This document shows, piece by piece, positions 51,150 through 58,451 of a stretch of DNA of 58,451 nucleotides. The stretch lies in the NCBI GenBank assembly GCA_030950085.1, contig JAUZRW010000058.1, forward strand, positions 1 through 58,451, read 5' to 3'. Both the position numbers and the translations under genes were made by a program. The stretch comes from Anaerolineae bacterium. GTDB taxonomy: Bacteria; Chloroflexota; Anaerolineae; Aggregatilineales; Phototrophicaceae. Within the stretch, counting starts at the first letter, position 1; every line of letters starts with the position of its first letter. The notes beneath the pieces were generated by a model, which had not been told where the DNA came from, ran no database searches, and worked only from the letters and a program-made list of their open reading frames with translations.

Positions 51150-51341
51150 TTATTTAGGTTTAATTTCTTTGCGCTTATGTTGCATCAATGGCAAACTCAA
51201 CATCCATAGCAGAACTAAGAAAGCCATGCCAACGACACAGGCGGTTGGCAAACGAATCACGAGAAACATATCGCTTGTGAGCAGCAAATAGACACTGCCC
51301 AACAATATCCCCCAGATATTAGGGGTTTGCTTGCGAGACAT
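51150..51341 (-). CDS. Small two-TM membrane protein
   Basis: A possible 63-residue protein with two hydrophobic helices (GILLGSVYLLLTSDMFLVI, CVVGMAFLVLLWMLSLPL) and a basic cytoplasmic tail (MQHKRKEIKPK), consistent with positive-inside orientation. No clear ribosome site and no recognised family. It lies in the 380-base gap between two secreted-protein genes. Supported only by its membrane pattern. Confidence 0.45.
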   Translation of the reverse strand: MSRKQTPNIWGILLGSVYLLLTSDMFLVIRLPTACVVGMAFLVLLWMLSLPLMQHKRKEIKPK

Positions 51342-51475
51342 TCAGTTATCTGATACACATTTCAATCACTATGAGACATAATCAATATTTCTTCACACAC
51401 ATCACGGCCTATCACATATAATAGAAAAACAATATCCATAACTTTTCAATCCACAACATATTCGGAGTATAAATT

Positions 51476-52402
51476 ATGAAGTCTAGTCCTAAATCCAACA
51501 AACGTATTTTCTTCACGTTCTTGTTACTCATGACTCTCTTATTTTCCATTGCTCAAGTATCTGCCCAAGATGATGGTGGTGATGACTACGGCGATGAGTA
51601 TGGTGATGACTATGGCGACGACTACGGTGATGACTACGGCGACGACTACGGTGATGACTACGGTGATGACTACGGCGACGACTATGGTGAATACGGTGAT
51701 TATGGCGACTACGGCGGTTTTGAGGACTTTGATGATTTTGGCGATTTTGTCGAAGGCGGTAATGCCGGAGGTGAATCTGTTGAAGCGACATTCCCCATTA
51801 ACGGCACAGATTTAGAAGGCAGCCCTACAGAGCAACAGCAGCAACTTTGGGATGCCTTCACGCGAATCATCCCAGCAGACAGATTGCAACAGATATCTAA
51901 ATTGGAAGTTTTTAATGACCCCGAAACATCCGGTTATGTTTATCAAGATGAAAACGACCCCACAAAGTTCGTTTTGGGCTTAAATGTGGCAGAACTTGAT
52001 AATCCAAATGAACTCACACGCACGATTATTCATGAATACGCCCACATCCTCACCCTCAACCCCGAACAGGTTAATGGCACATTAGCGAGTGGCGGCTCTG
52101 GCACTTGTTCTACCCTACAACTTGATGAAGGCTGTGCAGGTGCAGATTCTTACATCAACCAATTCAATAGCCAATTTTGGGCAAACTCAACAGGGACAAC
52201 AGCCAATCAATTCGTCACTGAGTATGCCGCCACCAATATCGCCGAAGATATGTCCGAATCCTTCACCGCCTTTGTCCTACAGGCGAGACCAACAGGCAAT
52301 ACCGTTGCCGACCAGAAGATTAATTTTTTCTACAACTTCCCTGAACTGGTGCAACTAAGAAACCAAATTCGTGCAAATATGGCAAATACAAGCGGCGGTT
52401 AA
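51476..52402 (+). CDS. Secreted candidate zinc metallopeptidase with DYGD repeats
   Basis: A 308-residue exported protein. Signal peptide (FFTFLLLMTLLFSIAQVSAQ), then about 55 residues of DDYGDDYGDEYGDDYG-type repeats, then EDFDDFGDFVEGGN. From about residue 105 a globular domain contains LTRTIIHEYAHILTLNP, an HExxH zinc motif, and 60-70 residues later AEDMSESFTAFVL, whose Glu could be the third zinc ligand of a gluzincin. A Cys pair (GTCSTLQLDEGC) between them may be a disulfide. I know of no named family with this layout. GGAG is 9-10 bases upstream of the ATG. Function as a peptidase is inferred from the motif. Confidence 0.75.
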   Translation: MKSSPKSNKRIFFTFLLLMTLLFSIAQVSAQDDGGDDYGDEYGDDYGDDYGDDYGDDYGDDYGDDYGDDYGEYGDYGDYGGFEDFDDFGDFVEGGNAGGESVEATFPINGTDLEGSPTEQQQQLWDAFTRIIPADRLQQISKLEVFNDPETSGYVYQDENDPTKFVLGLNVAELDNPNELTRTIIHEYAHILTLNPEQVNGTLASGGSGTCSTLQLDEGCAGADSYINQFNSQFWANSTGTTANQFVTEYAATNIAEDMSESFTAFVLQARPTGNTVADQKINFFYNFPELVQLRNQIRANMANTSGG

Positions 52403-52511
52403 GTACGACAATAACCGCTTCATAAAAGATTGGTCATAGGTGGAAGGGTTGATTCAGACTCTATTGAGTCTTACGCTAAGATGATATTTGACCGCATAGC
52501 GAATAACATAG

Positions 52512-53777
52512 ATGAAAAAATCAACCTTTCTCGGACTCCCCTATTGGCAAGTGGTATTGGGGGTCGTCTTTCTCTCGCAAATGTTAACGGCTGTCGGCTT
52601 CTCGATGGTCTTTCCCTTTTTACCGCTTTATGTTGAAGACCTCGGCTCGACACATGGTCTGAGTGTCGAAGTCATGGCAGGGCTTGTTATCAGCGCACAA
52701 GGTCTCACGATGATGATTGCTGCGCCGATTTGGGGGGCAGTTGCTGACCGCTATGGGCGTAAATTGATGATTATGCGTGCGATGTTTGGTGGGGCTATTC
52801 TCTCGGCAATGATGGGTATGGTTAGTAGTGGCGAACAACTCATTTTCTTGCGTGGTGTACAAGGTATCGTCACCGGAACAGTGGCAGCGAATAATGCACT
52901 CATCGCCGCAACCGTCCCGCGTGAGAAAATCGGCTTTGCTATGGGAACACTACAAGTTGGTTTGTGGGGTGGTGTGGCATTGGGTCCATTACTAGGCGGT
53001 GTTATGGCTGATATGTATGGTTACGCCATGCCATTTTACATCACAGGTTTCTTGTTATTTCTGTCCGGTATCTTAATTTATTTTGGTATCCACGAAAACT
53101 TCGATAGCGAAAAAGCCAAAAATGACGCTGAGAGACGACTTGGCTTGATGGCACAATGGCAGCATGTCATGAGTGCTAATGGTGTGTCGATGGTTTATAT
53201 GATGCGTTTTCTAGCAGGTGTCGGGCGTTCGCTCATTATCCCGATTACGCCGCTCTTTATCTTGTCGCTCTTGCCGCCGGATGCTGCCAACACAAGCATT
53301 TTCACAGGGTCTGTGATGGCTGTTTCATCGGCTACCGCGACCATAAGTGGGATTTATCTGGGACGCTTAGGAGACCGTATCGGGCATCGGATTGTCTTGA
53401 TGTGGGCATCTATCGCTGTGGTCGCCTTTTATATTCCACAAGTTTTTGTGGTGAATGTCTGGCAATTGCTTGGATTACAAGCCTTAGCCGGCTTCGCAAT
53501 GGGCGGCATCATCGCAGCACCCTCAGCCTTGCTTGCTCGCTATACAGAACCCGGCGAAGAAGGGGCAGTGTATGGTCTCGATAATTCGATTGTTGCTGGC
53601 GCAAGGGCAATCGCGCCACTTGCAGGGGCTGGAATTGCCTTGTGGTTTGGTTTGCGCGGCACATTCGCAGCAACCGCCCTCTTATTTGTGATTGTAGCTG
53701 TCGCATCGGTGCTGTTCCTACCCGATGATAGCCTTAAGACACGGCAACAACTCCAACCTTCAGCCGCAGGTGATTAA
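52512..53777 (+). CDS. MFS transporter, drug-efflux-like
   Basis: A 421-residue major-facilitator protein with 12 membrane helices. Signatures: WGAVADRYGRKLMIMRAMFG between helices 2 and 3 (the G-x-x-x-D-R-x-G-R motif), GVALGPLLGGVMAD in helix 5 (the antiporter motif C, G-P-L-x-G-G), and LGRLGDRIGHRIVLMW for the second half. Motif C points to an H+-coupled exporter (MdtG/TetA-like). The substrate is unknown. It lies 110 bases after the metallopeptidase gene and converges with the dioxygenase-reductase fusion 2 bases away, with no visible terminator. Confidence 0.9.
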   Translation: MKKSTFLGLPYWQVVLGVVFLSQMLTAVGFSMVFPFLPLYVEDLGSTHGLSVEVMAGLVISAQGLTMMIAAPIWGAVADRYGRKLMIMRAMFGGAILSAMMGMVSSGEQLIFLRGVQGIVTGTVAANNALIAATVPREKIGFAMGTLQVGLWGGVALGPLLGGVMADMYGYAMPFYITGFLLFLSGILIYFGIHENFDSEKAKNDAERRLGLMAQWQHVMSANGVSMVYMMRFLAGVGRSLIIPITPLFILSLLPPDAANTSIFTGSVMAVSSATATISGIYLGRLGDRIGHRIVLMWASIAVVAFYIPQVFVVNVWQLLGLQALAGFAMGGIIAAPSALLARYTEPGEEGAVYGLDNSIVAGARAIAPLAGAGIALWFGLRGTFAATALLFVIVAVASVLFLPDDSLKTRQQLQPSAAGD

Positions 53778-53779
53778 CG

Positions 53780-56700
53780 TTACGCTTGTGTCCCCCCGTG
53801 TCCGGGGAAAGCTGCGCCATCTGGGATAGATTCATCTAATTCATCTGAGGAAATGTTGGCTAAAGACAATCCTAATAGCTCAAGTTCGATGGCGAGTTGT
53901 TTGTAATATTCTTGTACAAGAACAGGCACAGATTTAAGGACACGCATGAGGTCATCACTCGCATTCTCAACCACTTGTGCTTCGTGTTTTTCAAACAAGA
54001 TAATGCCTTCGCGGAGCATCACCTTGAGGTTGTACATAACTTTCAAATCGGCATCCGCACAAACGCCGCAGAAGTGGCTCAACTGCACAAAAGATTGTTG
54101 ATAGCGTTTTTCGTCACTTTCATTTTGTAATTGGTATAAGCGGTCTTTCATCACCCGATTAGCGCCTCGCACCAATTTATAAGAATCGGAACGTGTGATA
54201 ATCCCCATTTGGTCTTGCAACCAACGTATATCTTGATGAATATCGCACAATCCTAATGTGACCCACCAGATATTTTGTAAATCTTCATCAATAAGCCCAT
54301 CTAAATAGCTCACTAAAAAGCGCCGATGTGATTCAATCAAAAACTGGATTTTGAAAGGAGTCAATTCTTGGGGGTCTTCTTGATAGGTCGATTCTAAAGT
54401 CGCAAAATCGTAATCATTATAGAGCGCATTTTCCATGCCCACGACCAAATAAAGATAGCGAACCCATTGTTTGAACACATTTTCTAAGGTCACAAAATGC
54501 AAGCCATCTTCATTGAGACCGATACCCCAAACACTATCAAAGTTCATGCGGCGCATACTGCCTAGCTCATACATGCCCAACAAGGCATCCACTTCTGAAT
54601 TGACATGATGTAGTACAGTCTGATATGGTTGCGTGGCATCAAGCCCTGCATTATTCGCCATGATACGTTCGCCACCGGCATGAAGAAACATGAAATCGCT
54701 AATATCATATACTTTGCCGCTAATGGTCATCCAATAACCTGCTTTTGGGTTGTTATGCAGGATGAGTTCCGAAATATTGTATTGTTTGCTGTCTTGTGTA
54801 TTGCCGGTATACGTCGTGAAAATATCTTGCATGAAGCGCCCTTCGGCAACCATCACGCGCAACATTTCATCCGCTAAATTAGGGTCATTGCCGTTAAATT
54901 GCATCATCACGTCTTTAATCGCATTCATGACCGAAACAGCAAATCCTGTGCGACCACAAACGTATAGATAAGCGCCCTTGCCACCCTCTTCTGGACTCCG
55001 CATCAAATCCCAAAGGGCTTGGGCGTTAGCTGGCATTTGCATCAGTTTATCAATTCGTTGTCGTTGCCCTTCCTCAAGGACATAGCGACTATTCTCGAAA
55101 CGCAGTGCAACGTCTTCGCCAGAAAATGCCACGCGCAAGTTCAGTTCTTGTCGCGCTTCCATCTGTTCAAAAGCCTCTTTGTAGTAAATTTGCTTGGCAG
55201 TCCGTGTGCCAAAAAAGAGCCAGTTTTCGCCACTATCCGCTTGCTGTGTCCGTGCTTGTAGAAAACCCCAAAAGGGCGCAATCCCAGAACCTGCTGCAAA
55301 CATGACAATTGGACGCTGTGGGTCACGCGGGAGATGAAAGCGCATCGTTGGAATAATGGCTATACCAACTTGCTTGCTTGTCCCGTCTTCATCATTGGTT
55401 GATGTTGAAATACGGCGCAAGAAAGACGACGCTGTGCCTGCCCTTTTTTCATTGAAAGAATAGGGTGTCTGAGGTGTTTCATATTCTAAGCCACCGACGG
55501 TTAAATGCAGTGTTTCTTCTTTGCTATCTGGCTGCATCGCTGAGGCAATCGAATAAAGACGAAAGACTTCCGGCCGCACAACACGACAAATACTCTCAGC
55601 CTCCCATGGGCTCGCTTTCCAAAGACGACGAGTATCAAAGCGTCCAACATATAAAATATTGAGCAAATCCCACAATTCCCATTGGTCTTCCATACGGGCA
55701 TTAAGAACGCGCCGCAAGGTCTCATTAGCACTCAGCGCAAAGAGGCGTTTCCCTATTTCACGGGTTACGGGGCGAATTTTGCCAAATTTGAGAATAGTAC
55801 GAAGCGGCAATGTTTTTTCTTCGCCTGTATATTCCGGTCTGAGGCGTAATGCTTCTTGCCATTGTTGGGTTAAGGCAACTTCTTCGTCGCCGGCTGCTTG
55901 TAAAGCATGTAAGGTTTCTTGTATCAGGAAATCTGAATTTTCGACTAAGACTCCAACTCTATCACCCGGTTGATAATAAATGCCTTTTTCGGTAATGTCG
56001 AAGGCGATAAAGTTAATCCATTGTCCGGTCTGAGGGTCAGTGCTAATGCTGCCAGATGTTGGTTTGACAGCATCCACATATTGATTGCCATGCAGATATC
56101 GTTCATCACGAGTCAACGCCAATTCGACATCAATCTTATCCCAAGTGCGGTCTTTGAAGAGTCCGGTAAACTTCGCACCCGTCGTTACCGAACGCCCGAC
56201 CTTGAAGGCGACTTCCAAAAAACCATATGCTTTCAAGCGATGAACTCCCAAAAAGCCTTTATCACTCGCATAAGTATCAACCAGAGAGTTATATAAACCA
56301 CGTAACACTTGATTGCCCGTTTTCTCAATATATTCTGGAACAGAAACTTGTTTGACGGCTTCAACGAAATTGCGCGTATGGAGTGGTGCGTGTTCAGCTA
56401 AAGAAACTGCCTGCTTGCCAAGTTGCGATTGATAGCGCGTGCGTGGCAAAAAGGCATCCATCATATGGAAATGGGCGATGGCTGTCCCGCTCGGACTCGG
56501 CACGCCCTCAGAAATCGGAACAGCAAACGGCGCGACTGTTTTCGCCCAAATCACTTGGTCAATATAGGTTTTGCTGTAGGGGTTGGGGTCAATTTTCTGA
56601 TAAATCGTCGAAGACAGATATTGTAAGTTTTCGATAATGCGAATAAGTTCGGTTTCTAAGCCCGTGTTATCGTCGTTGACAACTGCTTCTTGTGCGCGGA

Positions 56701-57283
56701 TAACCGCATTCATAATAGAGGTAAAACCCGCAGCAACTTCGACCTGTCCCATATAAAAAGCACGCTCTGTTTCATTGCCGACAGTCGGAAATAACAAATC
56801 CATATTTTCCACAGTGCGCGGATTCTTGATGTTGGAGTCCCGTAGTTTCCAGTTATTGAGGATTAAATCAACGTAAGATAGGTACGGTTTTGCTTTGTTC
56901 AAGCGCCGCGAAACTTCTGTCCATGGTTGCATGATATTCGCTGGCAGGGGTGCTGGGTCTATTTGGATATGATGATAAGCATGGGCAAAGACCCCTAACA
57001 GAGATGAGGCACGCAATAAATATTTATCGGGAACAGCTTGCACAGTCCCCGACAGATACGGCATGGCATCTAGCACACGGCGCAATTCGAGTGTTTTATG
57101 CAGATACGGCAAATTCTCTGCCATCTCATCCCATGCAGCATGACTCTCTGGCATTTGCAATAAAGGAGGGTGAAGTGGTAAAAAGCCAGCACTGGCGCTC
57201 AAATATCCTAAGTTTTCATGTCCCTGTTGCTGGTTAATACGTTCAGCTTCGTTTAGAACCTCGCGTGCAGGTACAGTTTTCAT
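53780..57283 (-). CDS. Indoleamine-2,3-dioxygenase-like / FAD-NAD(P)H reductase / cytochrome b5 fusion
   Basis: A 1167-residue multidomain redox protein. Residues about 90-400 match the IDO fold: VFAHAYHHIQIDP, LPANIMQPWTEVSRRL, YLSYVDLILNNWKLRD, GQVEVAAGFTSIM and EHAPLHTRNFVEAV, whose His (about 302) fits the proximal haem ligand. Residues about 410-800 are a ferredoxin-reductase-type module without FMN domain: YQPGDRVGVLVENS, RLYSIAS (FAD), AAGSGIAPFWGFLQAR, LFFGTRT and YLYVCGRTGFAVSVM (NAD(P)H). Residues about 830-912 are a cytochrome b5 domain with haem His in FLHAGGE and VLHHVNSEVDALLGMYELG. The last 250 residues are an all-helical domain of unknown role. Start at 57283 (MKTVPAREVL) with AAGGA 8 bases upstream. 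No membrane segment or signal peptide: cytosolic. The domain set suggests a self-sufficient haem dioxygenase; the substrate need not be tryptophan. Confidence 0.8.
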   Translation of the reverse strand: MKTVPAREVLNEAERINQQQGHENLGYLSASAGFLPLHPPLLQMPESHAAWDEMAENLPYLHKTLELRRVLDAMPYLSGTVQAVPDKYLLRASSLLGVFAHAYHHIQIDPAPLPANIMQPWTEVSRRLNKAKPYLSYVDLILNNWKLRDSNIKNPRTVENMDLLFPTVGNETERAFYMGQVEVAAGFTSIMNAVIRAQEAVVNDDNTGLETELIRIIENLQYLSSTIYQKIDPNPYSKTYIDQVIWAKTVAPFAVPISEGVPSPSGTAIAHFHMMDAFLPRTRYQSQLGKQAVSLAEHAPLHTRNFVEAVKQVSVPEYIEKTGNQVLRGLYNSLVDTYASDKGFLGVHRLKAYGFLEVAFKVGRSVTTGAKFTGLFKDRTWDKIDVELALTRDERYLHGNQYVDAVKPTSGSISTDPQTGQWINFIAFDITEKGIYYQPGDRVGVLVENSDFLIQETLHALQAAGDEEVALTQQWQEALRLRPEYTGEEKTLPLRTILKFGKIRPVTREIGKRLFALSANETLRRVLNARMEDQWELWDLLNILYVGRFDTRRLWKASPWEAESICRVVRPEVFRLYSIASAMQPDSKEETLHLTVGGLEYETPQTPYSFNEKRAGTASSFLRRISTSTNDEDGTSKQVGIAIIPTMRFHLPRDPQRPIVMFAAGSGIAPFWGFLQARTQQADSGENWLFFGTRTAKQIYYKEAFEQMEARQELNLRVAFSGEDVALRFENSRYVLEEGQRQRIDKLMQMPANAQALWDLMRSPEEGGKGAYLYVCGRTGFAVSVMNAIKDVMMQFNGNDPNLADEMLRVMVAEGRFMQDIFTTYTGNTQDSKQYNISELILHNNPKAGYWMTISGKVYDISDFMFLHAGGERIMANNAGLDATQPYQTVLHHVNSEVDALLGMYELGSMRRMNFDSVWGIGLNEDGLHFVTLENVFKQWVRYLYLVVGMENALYNDYDFATLESTYQEDPQELTPFKIQFLIESHRRFLVSYLDGLIDEDLQNIWWVTLGLCDIHQDIRWLQDQMGIITRSDSYKLVRGANRVMKDRLYQLQNESDEKRYQQSFVQLSHFCGVCADADLKVMYNLKVMLREGIILFEKHEAQVVENASDDLMRVLKSVPVLVQEYYKQLAIELELLGLSLANISSDELDESIPDGAAFPGHGGTQA

Positions 57284-57299
57284 AGAACCCATCCTTTTT

Positions 57300-57360
57300 T
57301 TTGATAAAACGCTTAACGCAAAGATGCAGAGGCACAAAGAGAAATTTTGAACTTGTGTCT
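57300..57360. repeat. AACGCAAAG footer
   Basis: TTAACGCAAAGATGCAGAGG and CACAAAGAGAAATTTTGAAC repeat the footer seen at 27.89 and 38.42 kb, directly upstream of the fusion gene. Its promoter must lie within or beyond this footer. Confidence 0.6.
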
Positions 57361-57371
57361 CTGAGGTTCAT

Positions 57372-57455
57372 CTTGTTTAACAAAGTATCTCTGTTGAACC
57401 TATAGACCCTATCTCACTGTATCATTTTGTGTGAGGTGCGATGAAACCCCGAAAA
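57372..57455 (+). repeat. R95 structured repeat, copy 6 (terminal hairpin cut)
   Basis: Plus orientation: CTTGTTTAACAAAGTATCTC, GTTGAAC (pairs with GTTTAAC through one G-U), TCTCACTGTATCATTTTGTG, then GATGAAACCCCGAAA; the GGGGCTTTT half of the hairpin is missing where MITE-B begins. Confidence 0.75.
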
Positions 57456-57527
57456 AAGATTAGATTATGCGCTTTTCGGGCGCAATGCCTTGCCCCCCCA
57501 CATAAAAACTTATTTGGTCATGTAGTA
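57456..57527. repeat. MITE-B copy, left end missing
   Basis: AGATTATGCGCTTTTCGGGC through TTATTTGGTCATGTAGTA corresponds to MITE-B in the same orientation as the 12.25-kb copy; the first 25 bases are lost at the junction with R95. Confidence 0.65.
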
Positions 57528-57631
57528 ATGTAGAATCTGGAAATAAATTGGAACTAAAATTGCATTTTTTGTAGGGGCATAACACGCTATGCCCTTACAA
57601 GCAAATTCTAAAAACTTCTCGGACTCTACAT
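57528..57631 (-). repeat. MITE-A copy
   Basis: ATGTAGAATCTGGAAATAAA through ACTTCTCGGACTCTACAT, 104 bp, reverse orientation relative to the copy at 10855. Centre palindrome GGGGCATAACACGCTATGCCC. TA dinucleotides flank it directly (TA-ATGTAG ... CTACAT-TA), as expected from an IS630-type insertion. Confidence 0.78.
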
Positions 57632-57649
57632 TAAAATATGAGGCGTATA

Positions 57650-58093
57650 TTAGGTATAATAGATAATCGCACGACAAAGATTAGCGCGAGAAAGACTTCC
57701 GACCAATTTTCCTTTATCAACCACTGGTAAACAACGAATTTGCTTTTCTATCATGATGGTTGCCGCTTGAGCCGCTTCATCGTCTAATTTGAGCGTAATT
57801 GAGTTTTTAATGACAATTGGGCTGATGGGGTAATCGGCTAAATCACTCCCTTTACGAATGAAAAAATTGAAGGCATCGGCGAGTGTCCCACCCTCATCAA
57901 TCACATCGTCAAAATTAGGGAGTACAGCGCGTAACAAATCACCCTCAGACAGCACACCCACGAAATTTTTATCCTCGTCCACAACCATAATATCACTCAC
58001 TTCGGCAATACTAATGATTTCGGCGGCACGGCGCATATCTTCATCTTCTTGTATAAAAATAGGATGAATCGTCATAATTTCCTGAATAATCAC
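57650..58093 (-). CDS. CBS-domain-pair protein
   Basis: A 147-residue protein made of two CBS domains (residues about 5-65 and 85-147) forming one Bateman module: IMTIHPIFIQEDEDMRRAAE, VSDIMVVDEDKNFVGVLSEG, then SITLKLDDEAAQAATIMIEK and IRCLPVVDKGKLVGSLSRAN. Such modules bind adenosine nucleotides and sense energy charge. Start chosen at the GTG of 58093 because AAGGAG sits 6 bases before it; the ATG at 58111 would place the ribosome site inside the coding sequence. No effector domain is attached, so it should act on a partner protein. Confidence 0.88.
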   Translation of the reverse strand: MIIQEIMTIHPIFIQEDEDMRRAAEIISIAEVSDIMVVDEDKNFVGVLSEGDLLRAVLPNFDDVIDEGGTLADAFNFFIRKGSDLADYPISPIVIKNSITLKLDDEAAQAATIMIEKQIRCLPVVDKGKLVGSLSRANLCRAIIYYT

Positions 58094-58338
58094 ATTTTTC
58101 TCCTTAGACAATGACTCAATGATGATGAGTATCTATAGCAAACTTTACCCTTAAAAATGGATTCTATCAACATTGAGGCAATCCAAAAGCTGCTGATGTG
58201 GTCAACACATGCTATGCTCGTATCACCTCAATAAATAGGGGCAGAGTGGAAACAAGCGAAAAAGCGACGATATTCTGACGGAAAAACAAAGAGAAAAGCG
58301 CTACAATATCAAGAAATAAGCGCAAACAGGAAAAGTCG

Positions 58339-58451
58339 ATGCCCCCAAAAGAATTTAACCTGAGTCAAATTGAAGACGAAAAGATGCGTCATCTGGTGGG
58401 TGGGCTATTGAATATCATTGAAGATTTGCGGACAGAAGTTCGTGCAGTGAA
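58339..58451 (+). CDS. Partial gene, possibly IS66-like transposase N-terminus
   Basis: The frame beginning at 58339 (MPPKEFNLSQIEDEKMRHLV) runs off the window after 37 codons. The segment GGLLNIIEDLRTEVRAV resembles the start of a helical region seen at the N-terminus of IS66-like and related transposases of Chloroflexota, where an E-N-x-x-L-R-x-x coiled coil follows. The GGAAAAGTCG leader gives a weak ribosome site. The sequence is too short for a firm call. Confidence 0.4.
   Translation, partial: MPPKEFNLSQIEDEKMRHLVGGLLNIIEDLRTEVRAV

Noticed and set aside
22779-57455. R95 copies as CRISPR repeats
   Set aside because: Copies are kilobases apart, in both orientations and without spacers; no CRISPR array or cas gene is visible.
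1-58451. tRNA, rRNA, tmRNA or origin sequences
   Set aside because: No T-loop/anticodon arrangements, rRNA signature or DnaA-box cluster were recognised by eye on either strand; short ncRNAs cannot be excluded.

Overview
The window is a chromosomal segment of a Gram-variable, aerobic-respiring bacterium, most likely a member of the Chloroflexota (Anaerolineae-like). Reasons: moderate GC, an A2-type cytochrome oxidase, FtsK and Rho of bacterial type, many Chloroflexota-style secreted proteins (propeller, SH3b, Thr/Ser/Asp-rich lipoproteins), frequent Uma2, DUF433/DUF5615 and STAS-like genes, and a genome peppered with short palindromic dispersed repeats. The taxonomic call is an inference; there is no rRNA or tRNA in the window to test it.

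Layout. 0-5.5 kb: the LivH permease and LivK-type binding protein of an amino-acid/amide ABC importer with a DUF433/DUF5615 toxin-antitoxin-like pair wedged between them, then a methyltransferase-HNH pair and a lipoprotein. 5.5-10.3 kb: an FtsK/SpoIIIE DNA translocase with a roughly 530-residue repetitive charged N-terminal tail. 11-16.5 kb: an aminotransferase IV-fold protein lacking the PLP lysine, a D-lyxose isomerase followed by the deletion scar of its partner sugar kinase, a phosphoesterase-DtxR regulator pair and a membrane Ser/Thr kinase. 16.8-19 kb: two phage-tail-like proteins and a decayed IS630-family element. 19-36.4 kb: general metabolism and secreted proteins (flavin disulfide reductase, aldolase, S41, M28 and HtrA peptidases, GT-C glycosyltransferase, WD40, mannonate dehydratase). 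36.8-46.4 kb: phosphomannomutase, Rho, then a respiratory block (two small 4-TM haem-copper-oxidase-like proteins, CoxB with a fused cytochrome c domain and a large insertion, CoxA of A2 type) and a rhodanese. 46.4-49.9 kb: a solitary N6-adenine methylase and a TPR protein beside an IS3 scar. 50-58.4 kb: acidic-repeat secreted proteins including a candidate HExxH metallopeptidase, an MFS exporter, a 1167-residue fusion of an indoleamine-2,3-dioxygenase-like domain to an FAD/NAD(P)H reductase and a cytochrome b5 domain, and a CBS-pair protein.

Intergenic DNA is dominated by dispersed repeats. I distinguish: (i) MITE-A, about 103 bp, whose ends match the ends of the IS630-like element at 17.8-18.9 kb; (ii) MITE-B, about 97 bp, with TAGTAC-type inverted ends; (iii) R95, a roughly 90-bp element (six near-full copies plus two fragments) that can fold into hairpins and ends in a terminator-like hairpin, three times sitting just upstream of and co-oriented with a gene; (iv) GTAGGGGCGCAA-type palindromes; and (v) short purine-rich footers related to AACGCAAAG / ACGCAGAGACGC. 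Several genes have been cut by or next to these repeats (sugar kinase, MOSC protein, possible SigJ remnant).

The two observations I would follow first are the self-contained dioxygenase-reductase-cytochrome b5 fusion (53.8-57.3 kb) and the R95 structured repeat. All functional statements come from reading the sequence and remembered family features; no database search was run.
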